Shown: positions 1 through 9,446, counted from the stretch's first letter. The stretch: DNA of 64,000 nucleotides from Mesorhizobium sp. CU3 (GCF_006442965.1 NZ_VFWX01000005.1:62001-126000); one strand, 5' to 3'. Program-made: numbers and translations. Notes: generated from the letters alone by a model not told the origin.

Positions 1-2538
1 CGTGCCGCCGGCCTCGGCCGCGCCGCCCAGGTTTCCGATCCCGACCACTATGACAAAGCCTGGGCGCATTGCGATGTGGTGATCGCAGGGTCAGGACCCG
101 CCGGTCTCGCCGCCGCGCTCGCGGCAGGCCGCAGCGGTGCGCGCGTCATCCTGTGCGAAGAGGATTTCGTCCCCGGCGGCAGGCTGCTTGCCGATGGCGG
201 CACCATCGACGGGCTGCCGGCCTCGGAATGGGTTGCGCGCACGCTTGCCGAACTCGCCGCGATGCCGGATGTGCGCATCATGACGCGCACGACTTTGTTC
301 GGCGTGTATGACGGGGGCACCTATGGCGCGATCGAGCGCGTCAACGACCATCTGCCGATGCCGCCGGAACACCAGGTGCGCCAGCGGCTGTGGCGCATCG
401 TGGCCAAGCGTTGCGTAGTAGCTGCCGGCGCGATCGAACGCCCGATCGTCTTTGCCGGCAACGACACGCCGGGCGTGATGATGGCGTCGGCGATGCGCAG
501 CTACATCAGCCGCTACGCCGCGACGCCGGCGAAACGCATCGCGCTCTTCACCAACAACGAGGATGGCTGGCGCACCGCCGAGACGGCGATTGCCGCCGGA
601 CTGCAAGTGGCGGCGGTGATCGATGCGCGGCCGGACGTTTCGCCGGCGCATCGCTCGCTTGCCAGCAAGGGCGGCTTCCCGGTGCTGCACGGTTCCGTCG
701 TCGGCGTCAACGGCGGCAAGAACGGCGTGCGCAAGATTTCGGTGTCGTTGACCGGCGGCGCCCGCGCCGAAGTCGAGGCCGACGGACTAGCTGTGTCCGG
801 CGGCTGGAACCCGGCTGTCGGCCTCACCTCCTATCATCGCGGCCGGCCGAAATGGCGCGACGACATCGCCGCCTTCGTGCCGGATGGCGCGCCGCCCGGG
901 ATGGTCGCGGCGGGCGCGGCCAATGGTGCCTTCGGCCTCGGCGCCTGCCTGCGCGAAGGGTTCGAGGCAGGTGCTGCGGCCGCACGCGATGCCGGGCGCA
1001 GCGGCAATGTCGGCTCCATGCCGGTCGCCGACGACGAGGCTTTCTCGCTGACGCCGCTCTGGCATGTCGCCGGCAAGGGCAAGGCCTTCGTCGACCAGCA
1101 GCACGACGTCACCGCTTCCGATGTCGAGCTGGCGCAGCGCGAGGGTTTTGAATCCGTCGAGCACCTGAAGCGCTACACGACGCTCGGCATGGCGACCGAC
1201 CAGGGCAAGACGTCGAATGTCGCCGGCCTCGCCATCATGGCGGCGGTCAGCGGCAAATCGATTCCCGAGACCGGCACGACGATCTACCGGCCGCCCTATG
1301 TGCCGGTCGCAATCGGCGCCTTCGCCGGCCACCATCGCGACGAAAACTTCCACGCGACGAGGCTGACGCCGTCGCATCACTGGGCGGCCGAACAGGGCGC
1401 TGTCTTCGTCGACACCGGCCTGTGGAAGCGCGCGCAATGGTATCCGCGCCCCGGCGAGAAGGACTGGCTGGAATCGGTGACGCGCGAGGTCAATGCGGTG
1501 CGATCCGGCGTCGGCTTCTGCGATGTCTCGACACTCGGCAAGATCGACGTGCACGGCCCTGACGCCGGCGCCTTCCTCGATCGCGTCTACATCAACGCCT
1601 TCTCCAGCCTCCCCGTCGGCAAGGCGCGCTACGGACTGATGCTGCGTGAGGACGGCATCGTCTATGACGACGGCACCACGTCGCGGCTGGCCGAGGACCA
1701 TTATTTCCTGACCACCACGACGGCCAAGGCGGGGCTGGTGATGCAGCATCTGGAATTCTGCCGCCAGGTGCTGTTCCCCGAGCTCGACGTGCAGCTGACC
1801 TCGGTTTCGGACCAGTGGGCGCAGTTCTCGATCGCCGGCCCGAAGACGCGCGATCTCTTGAGGGAGATCGTTGATCCGGCGGAAGACCTGTCGAACGAAG
1901 GCTTCCCGTTCATGGGCGCGCGCGAGGTCGCGCTGCGCGGCGGCCTGAAGGCCAGGCTGTTCCGCATCTCCTTCTCCGGGGAGATGGCGTTCGAGATTTC
2001 GGTGCCGGCGCGCTACGGCGAAGCGATGGCGCGCAACCTGATGATCGCGGGAAAGCCGTTCGGCGTGACGCCTTACGGCACCGAAGCGCTCGGCGTGATG
2101 CGCGTCGAAAAGGGCCATGTCGCCGGACCGGAGCTCAACGGCACCACCACGGCGGGCGATCTCGGCCTCGGCAAGATGATGTCGACCAAGAAGGATTTTA
2201 TCGGCCGCGTCATGGCGGGCCGCGAGGCGCTGGTCGCGCCGGACCGGCAGGTCGTCGTCGGCATCAAGCCGGTCGACAAGGCGCGGCGACTCCGCTCCGG
2301 CGCGCATATCATCCCGAAGGGCGAGACACCCGGGCCGGACAACGACCGGGGCTATGTCACGTCGGTCTGCTTCTCGCCCGTGCTCGACCAGTGGATCGGG
2401 CTCGGTCTGGTCGAACGCGGCCGCGAGCGGATCGGCGAGATCGTGCATGCGCATGACCCGCTGCGCGGCGAGGACTATGATGTCGAACTCTGCAATCCCG
2501 TCTTCTACGATCCGGATGGAGGGCGCCAGCGTGGCTGA
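1..2538 (+). CDS. soxA: Sarcosine oxidase alpha subunit, 5'-truncated by window edge
   Basis: The reading frame is open from base 1, so the gene starts upstream; 845 residues are visible, against about 990 for the family, so roughly 150 N-terminal residues are missing. Heterotetrameric sarcosine oxidase demethylates sarcosine to glycine using FAD/FMN and passes the C1 unit to tetrahydrofolate. A nucleotide-binding motif (VVIAGSGPAGLAAAL) lies at the start of the visible part. A NAD/FAD-binding fold follows, and the last 370 or so residues are a GcvT-like folate-binding domain with its C-terminal barrel. soxG overlaps its 3' end. The beta and delta subunits would be expected upstream, outside the window. 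An N-methylglutamate dehydrogenase subunit is a related alternative that I cannot exclude without those neighbours. Confidence 0.93.
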   Translation, partial: RAAGLGRAAQVSDPDHYDKAWAHCDVVIAGSGPAGLAAALAAGRSGARVILCEEDFVPGGRLLADGGTIDGLPASEWVARTLAELAAMPDVRIMTRTTLFGVYDGGTYGAIERVNDHLPMPPEHQVRQRLWRIVAKRCVVAAGAIERPIVFAGNDTPGVMMASAMRSYISRYAATPAKRIALFTNNEDGWRTAETAIAAGLQVAAVIDARPDVSPAHRSLASKGGFPVLHGSVVGVNGGKNGVRKISVSLTGGARAEVEADGLAVSGGWNPAVGLTSYHRGRPKWRDDIAAFVPDGAPPGMVAAGAANGAFGLGACLREGFEAGAAAARDAGRSGNVGSMPVADDEAFSLTPLWHVAGKGKAFVDQQHDVTASDVELAQREGFESVEHLKRYTTLGMATDQGKTSNVAGLAIMAAVSGKSIPETGTTIYRPPYVPVAIGAFAGHHRDENFHATRLTPSHHWAAEQGAVFVDTGLWKRAQWYPRPGEKDWLESVTREVNAVRSGVGFCDVSTLGKIDVHGPDAGAFLDRVYINAFSSLPVGKARYGLMLREDGIVYDDGTTSRLAEDHYFLTTTTAKAGLVMQHLEFCRQVLFPELDVQLTSVSDQWAQFSIAGPKTRDLLREIVDPAEDLSNEGFPFMGAREVALRGGLKARLFRISFSGEMAFEISVPARYGEAMARNLMIAGKPFGVTPYGTEALGVMRVEKGHVAGPELNGTTTAGDLGLGKMMSTKKDFIGRVMAGREALVAPDRQVVVGIKPVDKARRLRSGAHIIPKGETPGPDNDRGYVTSVCFSPVLDQWIGLGLVERGRERIGEIVHAHDPLRGEDYDVELCNPVFYDPDGGRQRG

Positions 2539-3151
2539 TTTTTCCTGGGACGTCCGCAGCCCGCTCGACCGCGCGCTGGTCGCGGGACCGTATGGCGCGC
2601 AAGGCGAAGCCGGCGTGACGCTGACCGAGATCCGCAATTTCGACCTCGTGCAGGTGATGGCGCGTCGCGGCAAGGCGGGCGAGATGGCGAAGGCCGCGAA
2701 GACGCGCTTCGGCGTCGCAGCGCCGGATAAGCCGGAGGCGGTCGGCGCTGCGGATGCGACGCTGATCTGGTCTGGACCGGATCAGTTTCTTGTGCTGTCC
2801 AAGGGTGGCAAGCATACGATCGAAGCGCTCGGACCGATCTTTGCCGGTTCGGCTTCGCTGTCCGACCAATCGCATGCGCGGGCGTTGATCAGCGTTTCAG
2901 GTGAGAAGGCGCGCGCGATGCTGGCAAAGCTCTCGTCGATCGATTTGCACCCCGATGTGTTCGGCGTAGGCGCGGCAGCGGCGACCTCGATGGATCACAC
3001 CAGCGTCACGCTGTGGCGCGGCGCGGATCGGGGCGGACAAGCGGCGTTCAATCTCCTGGTGTTCGCGACTTTTGCCGAAAGCCTGTGGCACACCATTCTC
3101 GATTCCGCTGCGGAGTATGGCGTGACGATCGGCCATTCCGAGGAGTTTTAG
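2531..3151 (+). CDS. soxG: Sarcosine oxidase gamma subunit
   Basis: A 206-residue protein of the SoxG family, the small subunit of heterotetrameric sarcosine oxidase; it is GcvT-related in sequence and contacts the alpha subunit. The GTG start at 2531 overlaps the soxA stop by 8 bases and has GGAGGG 8 bases upstream, inside soxA. An in-frame ATG at 2516 is an alternative that would add five residues. The overlap implies translational coupling with soxA. The product (VADFSWDVRSPLDRAL... to GHSEEF) has the usual family length. It is the last gene of the sox operon, because a 354-bp gap with palindromes follows. Confidence 0.9.
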   Translation: MADFSWDVRSPLDRALVAGPYGAQGEAGVTLTEIRNFDLVQVMARRGKAGEMAKAAKTRFGVAAPDKPEAVGAADATLIWSGPDQFLVLSKGGKHTIEALGPIFAGSASLSDQSHARALISVSGEKARAMLAKLSSIDLHPDVFGVGAAAATSMDHTSVTLWRGADRGGQAAFNLLVFATFAESLWHTILDSAAEYGVTIGHSEEF

Positions 3152-3167
3152 ATCACCAATCGGAGAT

Positions 3168-3351
3168 GTCGGCGCTGCCCCTCATCTGCCTGCCAGCCCC
3201 TTCTCCCCGTATAGTGACGGGGAGAAGGGGCTGGCCGCAACGCCGGCGCCCAATCTCCTGCGTTGGCGATTGGCGAAATCGGCGGCGGCAGCGCCCTTCG
3301 CCCCGCTTACGGGGAGAAGATGGCGGCAGCCAGATGAGGGGCAGCGCCGAC
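3168..3351. repeat. Nested palindromic intergenic element
   Basis: The gap of 354 bases between soxG and the next gene holds a compound palindrome. The outer arms, 3168-3188 and 3331-3351, are perfect 21-bp inverted repeats containing GGCGCTGCCCCTCATCTG. Inside the left half is a second perfect hairpin with 18-bp arms (3193-3210 and 3217-3234) built on CCCCTTCTCCCCGT. Such mosaic palindromes are typical dispersed elements of rhizobial intergenic DNA. It may also end the sox transcript. No ORF of merit lies in the gap; its last 70 bases are AT-richer and probably carry the promoter of the following gene. Confidence 0.8.
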
Positions 3352-3505
3352 GTTCGAAAAATAAGCATGCTGGCAAAATCAGCCTGCGGCGATCGCACCG
3401 AGAGCGCCACCCCTGCCTTGCCAAACGCCATCTGACTGCTATTCTCTCAACGAAAATAATTTTACCTCTAGGCAAACTTGTTTCTCGCCCGGAGGAGGGT
3501 TTGAG

Positions 3506-5875
3506 ATGAGCCAATCGCCCTACCCTGCCGTCGTGTCCGGGCCACCCAAGCCCAGCCTCATCCTGCGACCCGGCCAGATTGCGCTGCCGCCAGGGCTCGA
3601 GCGCTACACGGTGCAAGGCAATGGCGCGGTGCTGATCGACGTCGAGCCCGGCGACAGCGTCAGCGTCACCAATGTCGAAGGCGGCCAACCTTGCGAGTTG
3701 CTGGCCTGGGACAAGTCAGGCGTCACCGATCCGAGCATCTTTGGCGAGCGTTCGAACAGCAATGCGGCCGGCATCAAGGCGCTGCTCGTCGAGGGCGACG
3801 ACAGCCTTGCGGCGCTGCGGCTCAGCCTCGAGCGGCGCAAGGTACAGCTAGACCAGCCGAAAGCCGTGCGCGTGTTCGGCGGCGCGACGCCGGCCGGCAC
3901 CGAGCAGAGCTTCGCCGTCGCTCGCGACGGCGCGCTGCTGGTCGCGGCGCCAGGCGGGCCGATGCTGGTCGACGGCCACAACACCGCGACGCCGCTGACC
4001 GTGATCGTGCGCCGCGCCACGATCCGGCTGAAGACGAGAGGGCAGCTTGCCGATCCACTTGCCGATCCGGTACTCGATCTTCGGGTGAAATCGGCAACCG
4101 CCGAATCCTATTTCGTTAAGGCGGGCGACTATCTGCAGATCATCGATGTCGACGGCCGGCAGTGCACCGACTTCCAGTGTTTTTCAGCGCGCAAGCTCGA
4201 CAAGGGCCGCGACCTGCCGCTCGATGTGACGACCACGCGTACGCTGATGGGCGCTGCCTATCCGATGCCCGGCCTGCATTCGAAATATTACGACCAGGAC
4301 ATGGAGCCGCTGGTCGAGGTGGTGCAGGACACATGCGGTCGGCACGACGCCTTCGCGCTCGCCTGCGCGGCCAAATATTACGACGACATCGGCTATCCCG
4401 GCCACACCAACTGCTCGGAGAATTTCAACGGCGCGCTGGCCGACAAAGGTGTCACGCCCCGCGCCGGCTGGATGGCGATCAACTTCTTCTTCAACACGGC
4501 GATCGACGCGCATGGCGTGATGGTGTCGGACGAGCCGTGGTCTCGCCCAGGCGACTATGTGCTCCTGCGCGCGCTTACCGACATCGTCTGCGTGTCCTCG
4601 GCCTGCCCGGACGACACTACGCCCTCCAACGGCTGGGACCTCACCGACATCCATGTGCGAACCTATTCCGGCCAGCACAAATTCTCGCGAGCGATCGCCA
4701 GACGCATGACACCCTATTCGGAACCGAAGATGACCCGCGAGACCGCCTTTCATTCGAGCTTTGCCAAGCACACGCGCGACTTCGTCGAATATCGCGGCTA
4801 TTGGCTCGGCAACTCCTTCGCCAAGGAGGGCGCCATCGCCGAATACTGGGCCTGCCGGCAGGATGCGGTGATCATGGACCTGTCGCCGCTGCGCAAGTTC
4901 GAGGTCACCGGACCCGATGCCGAAGTGCTGCTGCAATACACGCTGACCCGCGATGTCAAGAAGCTCGGTGTCGGCCAGGTCGTCTACACGGCGATGTGCT
5001 ACGAGCATGGCGGCATGATCGACGACGGTACGCTGCTTCGGCTCGGCAAGGACAATTTCCGTTGGGTCGGCGGCGACGATCTGTCCGGCGAATGGCTGCG
5101 CGAGACCGCCAAGAAGCTCGGCCTCAACGTGCTGGTGCGCTCGTCCACCGACCAGATGCACAACATCGCCGTGCAGGGACCGAAGAGCCGCGACATCCTG
5201 AAGGAGGTCGTCTGGACCTCGCCGGTGCAGCCCTCGATCGGCGAGCTCGAATGGTTCCGTTTCGCGGTCGCCCGCATCGGCGGCGGCAACGGCGTGCCGG
5301 TCGTGGTCTCGCGCACCGGCTATACGGGTGAACTCGGCTACGAGATCTGGTGTCATCCGCGCGACGCCGAAAAGGTGTTCGACGCGGTCTGGGAAGCCGG
5401 CCAGCCGCATGGGCTGAAGCCGATGGGCCTGCAGGCGCTCGACATGGTGCGCATCGAAGCGGGGCTGATCTTCGCCGGTTACGAGTTCTCGGACCAGACC
5501 GATCCGTTCGAGGCCGGCATCGGCTTCACCGTGCCCTTGAAGACTAAGGCGGACGACTTCATCGGCCGAGACGCGCTGATCCGGCGCAAGGAGCATCCGC
5601 AGCACAAGCTGGTCGGTCTCGACATCGACGCCAACATCCCGGTCGGCCATGGCGACTGCGTGCATGTCGGCCGCGCCCAGATCGGCGTCGTCACCTCCGG
5701 CATGCGTTCACCGGCGCTCGGCAAGAATATCGCGCTGGCCAGGCTCGACGTCACCCATGCCGCGATCGGCACGGAGGTCGAGATCGGCAAGCTCGACGGC
5801 CATGCCAAGCGGCTGCCGGCGCGAGTCGTCGCCTTCGCGCATTACGATCCGCAGAAGGCCAAGCCGCGTTCCTGA
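3506..5875 (+). CDS. DUF1989 - GcvT (aminomethyltransferase-like) fusion protein
   Basis: A 789-residue protein with a strong ribosome-binding site (GGAGGAGGG at 3491-3499). Residues of about 20-170 resemble a degenerate copy of, and 190-370 a clear copy of, the DUF1989/urea-carboxylase-associated domain (motifs CTDFQCFSARKL and HTNCSENFNG). Residues of about 410-780 are a GcvT-type folate-binding aminomethyltransferase with its C-terminal barrel (GGMIDDGT, SRTGYTGELGYEIWC, ALDMVRIEAG). GcvT domains transfer one-carbon units to tetrahydrofolate, so a demethylase or aminomethyl transfer role beside sarcosine oxidase is likely, but the substrate is unknown. An amino-acid permease gene follows, suggesting uptake and demethylation of an N-methylated or amino compound. 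Not a glycine-cleavage T protein: it is twice that length. Confidence 0.85.
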   Translation: MSQSPYPAVVSGPPKPSLILRPGQIALPPGLERYTVQGNGAVLIDVEPGDSVSVTNVEGGQPCELLAWDKSGVTDPSIFGERSNSNAAGIKALLVEGDDSLAALRLSLERRKVQLDQPKAVRVFGGATPAGTEQSFAVARDGALLVAAPGGPMLVDGHNTATPLTVIVRRATIRLKTRGQLADPLADPVLDLRVKSATAESYFVKAGDYLQIIDVDGRQCTDFQCFSARKLDKGRDLPLDVTTTRTLMGAAYPMPGLHSKYYDQDMEPLVEVVQDTCGRHDAFALACAAKYYDDIGYPGHTNCSENFNGALADKGVTPRAGWMAINFFFNTAIDAHGVMVSDEPWSRPGDYVLLRALTDIVCVSSACPDDTTPSNGWDLTDIHVRTYSGQHKFSRAIARRMTPYSEPKMTRETAFHSSFAKHTRDFVEYRGYWLGNSFAKEGAIAEYWACRQDAVIMDLSPLRKFEVTGPDAEVLLQYTLTRDVKKLGVGQVVYTAMCYEHGGMIDDGTLLRLGKDNFRWVGGDDLSGEWLRETAKKLGLNVLVRSSTDQMHNIAVQGPKSRDILKEVVWTSPVQPSIGELEWFRFAVARIGGGNGVPVVVSRTGYTGELGYEIWCHPRDAEKVFDAVWEAGQPHGLKPMGLQALDMVRIEAGLIFAGYEFSDQTDPFEAGIGFTVPLKTKADDFIGRDALIRRKEHPQHKLVGLDIDANIPVGHGDCVHVGRAQIGVVTSGMRSPALGKNIALARLDVTHAAIGTEVEIGKLDGHAKRLPARVVAFAHYDPQKAKPRS

Positions 5876-5899
5876 TACGCCTCCCAAGGCGATGTCCGC

Positions 5900-5927
5900 C
5901 CCGTCGCCGGCCGCCACCGGCGACGGG
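5900..5927 (+). terminator. GC-rich hairpin after the DUF1989-GcvT gene
   Basis: Perfect 11-bp arms (CCCGTCGCCGG at 5900-5910 and its complement at 5917-5927) with a 6-base loop, 24 bases after the stop codon. There is no T tract, so it may act as a processing or attenuation hairpin rather than a full terminator; the permease gene follows 200 bases later in the same direction. The remaining leader (5928-6127) holds a possible weak promoter (TTGACG at 5974, 17-base spacer, AATGTT) and a 12-bp palindrome, GCTTCGCGAAGC. Confidence 0.5.
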
Positions 5928-6127
5928 CGCTCGAAGTTTCGCAAGCGTGATGTGCACGACATTCACAAAATGCTTGACGCGAAAGCGCGCCGGATCAATG
6001 TTCACTGTTAAGAAAAAAATACGACTGAGTGGAAACACGACAGCGGTGACTGATGTTTGCCGGGGGACAAGCTTCGCGAAGCCGAAGCGACACCGGCGGG
6101 GAACAGCAAAAAGGGGAAGACAAACAT

Positions 6128-7837
6128 ATGAGCACGATAAGCACGGCCCTGGAGCAGCCTGCCGAAAGCAAGCTGCTCAGGCATATCGACTGGCGTGGTG
6201 CCTTCTGGGTGGCGAGCGGCGTTCCAGCGCTGGTCCTGTTCTCGATCGGCGGCATTGCCGGCACGACCGGAACGCTGGCCTTCCTGATCTGGACGGTGTC
6301 CATGATCATGGGTTTCCTGCAGTCCTTCACCTATGCCGAGATCGCCGGCCTGTTCCCGAACAAGTCGGGCGGCGCCTCGATCTACGGCGCCACCGCCTGG
6401 CTGCGTTACTCGAAATTCATCGCGCCGCTGTCGGTGTGGTGCAACTGGTTCGCCTGGTCGCCGGTGTTGTCGCTCGGCTGCTCGATCGCCGCCGCCTATA
6501 TCCTCAATGCGCTGGCGCCGATCCCGGTGTTCAGCGACACATCGCCGGAGGTCGTCGCCTATATCGCCGCGCATGCCGGAACCGCGCCGGCCGACGCCAT
6601 CGCCGCGGTAACCGCCGCCGCGACGCCGGCGATCCGCAACTGGACGCTGTGGGGCCATACGCTGGGTCCGGTGTCCTTCACGCTCAACGCCACCTTCTTC
6701 ATCGGCGCTGTGCTGATGCTGATCATCTTCGCGATCCAGCATCGCGGCATCCTCGGCACGGCCAACGTGCAGAAATACATCGGCCTTTTGGTCATCATCC
6801 CGATGCTGATCGTCGGCGTCGTGCCGATCGTCACCGGCCAGATCAACTACGCCAACTTTTCGCCACTGGTGCCGCTGGCCGCAGCCTACGCGCCTGACCC
6901 CGGCTCGTGGAACATCGCCGGCTGGACCTTGGTGCTCGGCGGCATGTTCATCGCCGCATGGTCGACCTACGGCTTCGAGACCGCCGTCTGCTACACGTCG
7001 GAGTTCAAGAACCCCGGCACCGACACCTTCAAGGCGATCTTCTATTCCGGCCTGCTCTGCATGCTTCTGTTCATCCTGGTGCCCTTCACTTTCCAGGGCG
7101 TGCTGGGCCTGAACGGCATGCTGGCGACGCCGATCGTCGACGGCTCGGGCGTCGCCGACGCGCTGGCCGGCATGGTTCATGGCGGCAAGATCATCCACAG
7201 CCTCTTGGTGATGCTGATGATCCTGGCGCTGGTGCTGTGCATCATGACCGCGATGGCCGGCTCCTCGCGCACGCTCTACCAGGGCTCGGTCGACGGCTGG
7301 CTGCCGCGCTATCTCAGCCACGTCAACGAGCATGGCGCGCCGACCCGTGCGATGTGGACCGACCTCTGCTTCAACCTGATCGTGCTGGCCATCGCCTCGG
7401 CCGACGCGACGAGCTTCTTCTTCATCCTCGCCGTGTCGAACTGCGGCTACATCATCTTCAACTTCCTGAACCTCAATGCCGGCTGGATCCATCGCATCGA
7501 CAACGGCCATATCAACCGTCCATGGCGGGCGCCGACCTGGCTGCTCGGCATCGGCGCGATCTTCGCCTATGTCAATGCGATCTTCATGGGCGCCGGCGCC
7601 AAAGTGTGGAACCCGATGGCGCTGTGGGCCGGCCTGATCACCGCGGCGCTGATCATCCCGGTGTTCTGCTTCCGCCACTACATCCAGGACGGCGGCAAGT
7701 TCCCCGAACACATGCTGGCCGATCTCGGCATGGCGGGCGCCGATCTCTCGGTCAAGAAGGCCGGCATGCTGCCCTACCTTACATTGATTGCAGGCGTGAT
7801 CGTGATGCTGGTAGCCAACTGGATATTCGTCATCTGA
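6128..7837 (+). CDS. APC-family amino-acid permease
   Basis: A 569-residue integral membrane transporter of the amino acid-polyamine-organocation superfamily, probably with 12-14 transmembrane helices. The N-terminal helix region has FSIGGIAGTTGTLAFLIWTVSMIMGFLQSFTYAEIAGLFPNKSGG in outline, the usual APC helix 1-2 signature with the unwound glycine stretch. The start chosen is the ATG preceded by AAAAAGGGGAAG; an upstream in-frame extension has no such site. Co-directional with the DUF1989-GcvT gene, so it probably imports the compound that protein and sarcosine oxidase process. Substrate not assignable from sequence. A classical terminator follows. Confidence 0.88.
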   Translation: MSTISTALEQPAESKLLRHIDWRGAFWVASGVPALVLFSIGGIAGTTGTLAFLIWTVSMIMGFLQSFTYAEIAGLFPNKSGGASIYGATAWLRYSKFIAPLSVWCNWFAWSPVLSLGCSIAAAYILNALAPIPVFSDTSPEVVAYIAAHAGTAPADAIAAVTAAATPAIRNWTLWGHTLGPVSFTLNATFFIGAVLMLIIFAIQHRGILGTANVQKYIGLLVIIPMLIVGVVPIVTGQINYANFSPLVPLAAAYAPDPGSWNIAGWTLVLGGMFIAAWSTYGFETAVCYTSEFKNPGTDTFKAIFYSGLLCMLLFILVPFTFQGVLGLNGMLATPIVDGSGVADALAGMVHGGKIIHSLLVMLMILALVLCIMTAMAGSSRTLYQGSVDGWLPRYLSHVNEHGAPTRAMWTDLCFNLIVLAIASADATSFFFILAVSNCGYIIFNFLNLNAGWIHRIDNGHINRPWRAPTWLLGIGAIFAYVNAIFMGAGAKVWNPMALWAGLITAALIIPVFCFRHYIQDGGKFPEHMLADLGMAGADLSVKKAGMLPYLTLIAGVIVMLVANWIFVI

Positions 7838-7858
7838 GAGCCAAGGCTAGAAGAGAAG

Positions 7859-7888
7859 CGGGCGCGCTTAGGCGCGCCCGTTTGTTTT
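7859..7888 (+). terminator. Rho-independent terminator of the permease gene
   Basis: Perfect 9-bp arms (CGGGCGCGC at 7859-7867, complement at 7872-7880), a TTAG tetraloop and a TTTGTTTT tail, 21 bases after the permease stop. It lies just before the 3' end of the convergent monooxygenase gene, so it also separates the two converging transcripts. Confidence 0.88.
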
Positions 7889-7897
7889 GCGCCCTGC

Positions 7898-9253
7898 TCA
7901 GCCGGCCTTGCGAGACGTCGCGTGGGAGCCTTCGAAGAACCGGTTCGGCGGCCGCTTCAGGCCGAGATTCTCGCGCAGCGTCGATCCCTCGTATTCGCGC
8001 CTGAAAATGCCGCGCCGCTGCAGCTCCGGCACCACCTTCTCGGCGAAATCGTCCAGGCCGGCGGGAAGATAGGGGAACATGACATTGAAGCCGTCCGAGC
8101 CGTCGGTGAGCAGCCATTCCTCCATCTCGTCGGCGATCGTCTTGGCGGTGCCGACGAAGGCGAGGCCGGAATAGCCGCCCAGCCGTTGCGCCAGCTGGCG
8201 GACGGTGAGCTTCTCGTTGCGCGCCAGTTCGATGACGCGCTCGCGGCTGCTTTTCGAGGCATTGGTCTCCGGGATTTCCGGCAGCGGACCATCGGGGTCG
8301 AAACCGGACGCGTCGTGACCGAGCGCGATCGACAAGGAGGCGATGCCGCTCTCGTAATAGACCAGGCTGTCGAGCTTCGCCCGCTTGGCGCGCGCCTCCT
8401 CGACGCTGTCGCCGACGATGACGAAAGCGCCGGGCAGGATCTTGATGTCGTCGCGGGCACGGCTGAGTTTCTCCGCGCGGCCCTTCACGTCGGCAAAGAA
8501 GCGCTGGCCGGCAGCCAGATCGGCATGGGCGGCGAAGATCACCTCCGCCGTCTCGGCAGCTAGCTGCCGCCCGGCATCCGAAGCGCCGGCCTGGACGATG
8601 ACCGGCCAACCCTGAATTGGCCGCGCGATGTTGAGCGGCCCGCGCACCGACAGATGCTCGCCCTTGTGGTCCAGCATATGCAGTTTCGAAGTATCGAAGT
8701 AGAGGCCGGTCTCCGCATCGCGGATGAAGGCGTCGTCGGCAAAACTGTCCCACAGGCCGGTGACGACATCGTAGAATTCGCGCGCCCGGTGGTAGCGCTC
8801 GTCATGCTCGACATGTTCGTCGAGGCCGAAGTTCAGCGCGGCGTCGGGGTTGGAGGTGGTGACGATGTTCCAGCCGGCGCGGCCGCCACTGATATGGTCG
8901 AGCGAGGCGAAACGCCGGGCGATGTGATAGGGCGCGTCGAAGGTGGTCGATGCGGTCGCCACCAGGCCGATATGGTCGGTGACGGCGGCGAGCGCTGAGA
9001 GCAGCGTGAACGGCTCGAAGGACGTCACCGTGTGGCTGCGCCGCAGCGCCTCGATCGGCATGTTGAGCACGGCCAGGTGGTCGGCCATGAAGAAGGCGTC
9101 GAACTTGGCGGCTTCGAGCGTCTGCGCGAAGCGCTTCAGATGTGCGAAGTTGAAGTTGGCGTCGGGATAGGCGCCCGGATAGCGCCAGGCGCCGGTGTGA
9201 AGACTGACCGGGCGCATGAAGGCGCCGAGCCGCAATTGACGTTGTTCAGCCAT
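7898..9253 (-). CDS. LLM-class FMN-dependent monooxygenase (NtaA/SnaA/DszA type)
   Basis: A 451-residue flavin-dependent monooxygenase of the bacterial-luciferase superfamily. The family takes reduced FMN from a separate reductase and oxidises small sulfur- or nitrogen-containing compounds (nitrilotriacetate, alkanesulfonates, dibenzothiophene sulfone). The beginning (RQLRLGAFMRPVSLHTGAWRYPGAYPDANFNF), FDAFFMADHLAVL, and SGGRAGWNIVTTSNPDAALNFG are characteristic of the NtaA/SnaA/DszA branch, and the length fits. No FMN reductase gene is adjacent, so it must borrow one. The gene stands alone: a 193-bp gap with two hairpins separates it from the RND gene upstream. Substrate not assignable. Confidence 0.88.
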   Translation of the reverse strand: MAEQRQLRLGAFMRPVSLHTGAWRYPGAYPDANFNFAHLKRFAQTLEAAKFDAFFMADHLAVLNMPIEALRRSHTVTSFEPFTLLSALAAVTDHIGLVATASTTFDAPYHIARRFASLDHISGGRAGWNIVTTSNPDAALNFGLDEHVEHDERYHRAREFYDVVTGLWDSFADDAFIRDAETGLYFDTSKLHMLDHKGEHLSVRGPLNIARPIQGWPVIVQAGASDAGRQLAAETAEVIFAAHADLAAGQRFFADVKGRAEKLSRARDDIKILPGAFVIVGDSVEEARAKRAKLDSLVYYESGIASLSIALGHDASGFDPDGPLPEIPETNASKSSRERVIELARNEKLTVRQLAQRLGGYSGLAFVGTAKTIADEMEEWLLTDGSDGFNVMFPYLPAGLDDFAEKVVPELQRRGIFRREYEGSTLRENLGLKRPPNRFFEGSHATSRKAG

Positions 9254-9354
9254 AGGGAATGATCCAGCGATGACGAGCGTTTCCGCTCCGATATCGGCGC
9301 AGGATCGGCCCGCATCAAGGTCGTGAAAAGGAATTCTGTTTTGCCGAAACTTCC

Positions 9355-9379
9355 GCGCGGAGCATTTTTCGCTCCGCGC
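9355..9379. other. Hairpin in the gap between RND and monooxygenase genes
   Basis: Perfect 9-bp arms (GCGCGGAGC at 9355-9363, complement at 9371-9379) around a loop containing TTTTT. It lies about 100 bases upstream of the monooxygenase start and may belong to its leader or to read-through control from the RND operon. Confidence 0.45.
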
Positions 9380-9396
9380 TGGAGCCTCCGATAAGC

Positions 9397-9432
9397 ATCA
9401 TCCGCCACCGGCCTGCACCGATGGCGGATGAT
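9397..9432 (-). terminator. Hairpin after the RND efflux gene
   Basis: Perfect 11-bp arms (ATCATCCGCCA at 9397-9407, complement at 9422-9432) begin 15 bases beyond the RND stop codon. No long T run follows on the minus strand, so termination strength is uncertain. Confidence 0.55.
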
Positions 9433-9446
9433 TTAAGGTTGCCACC

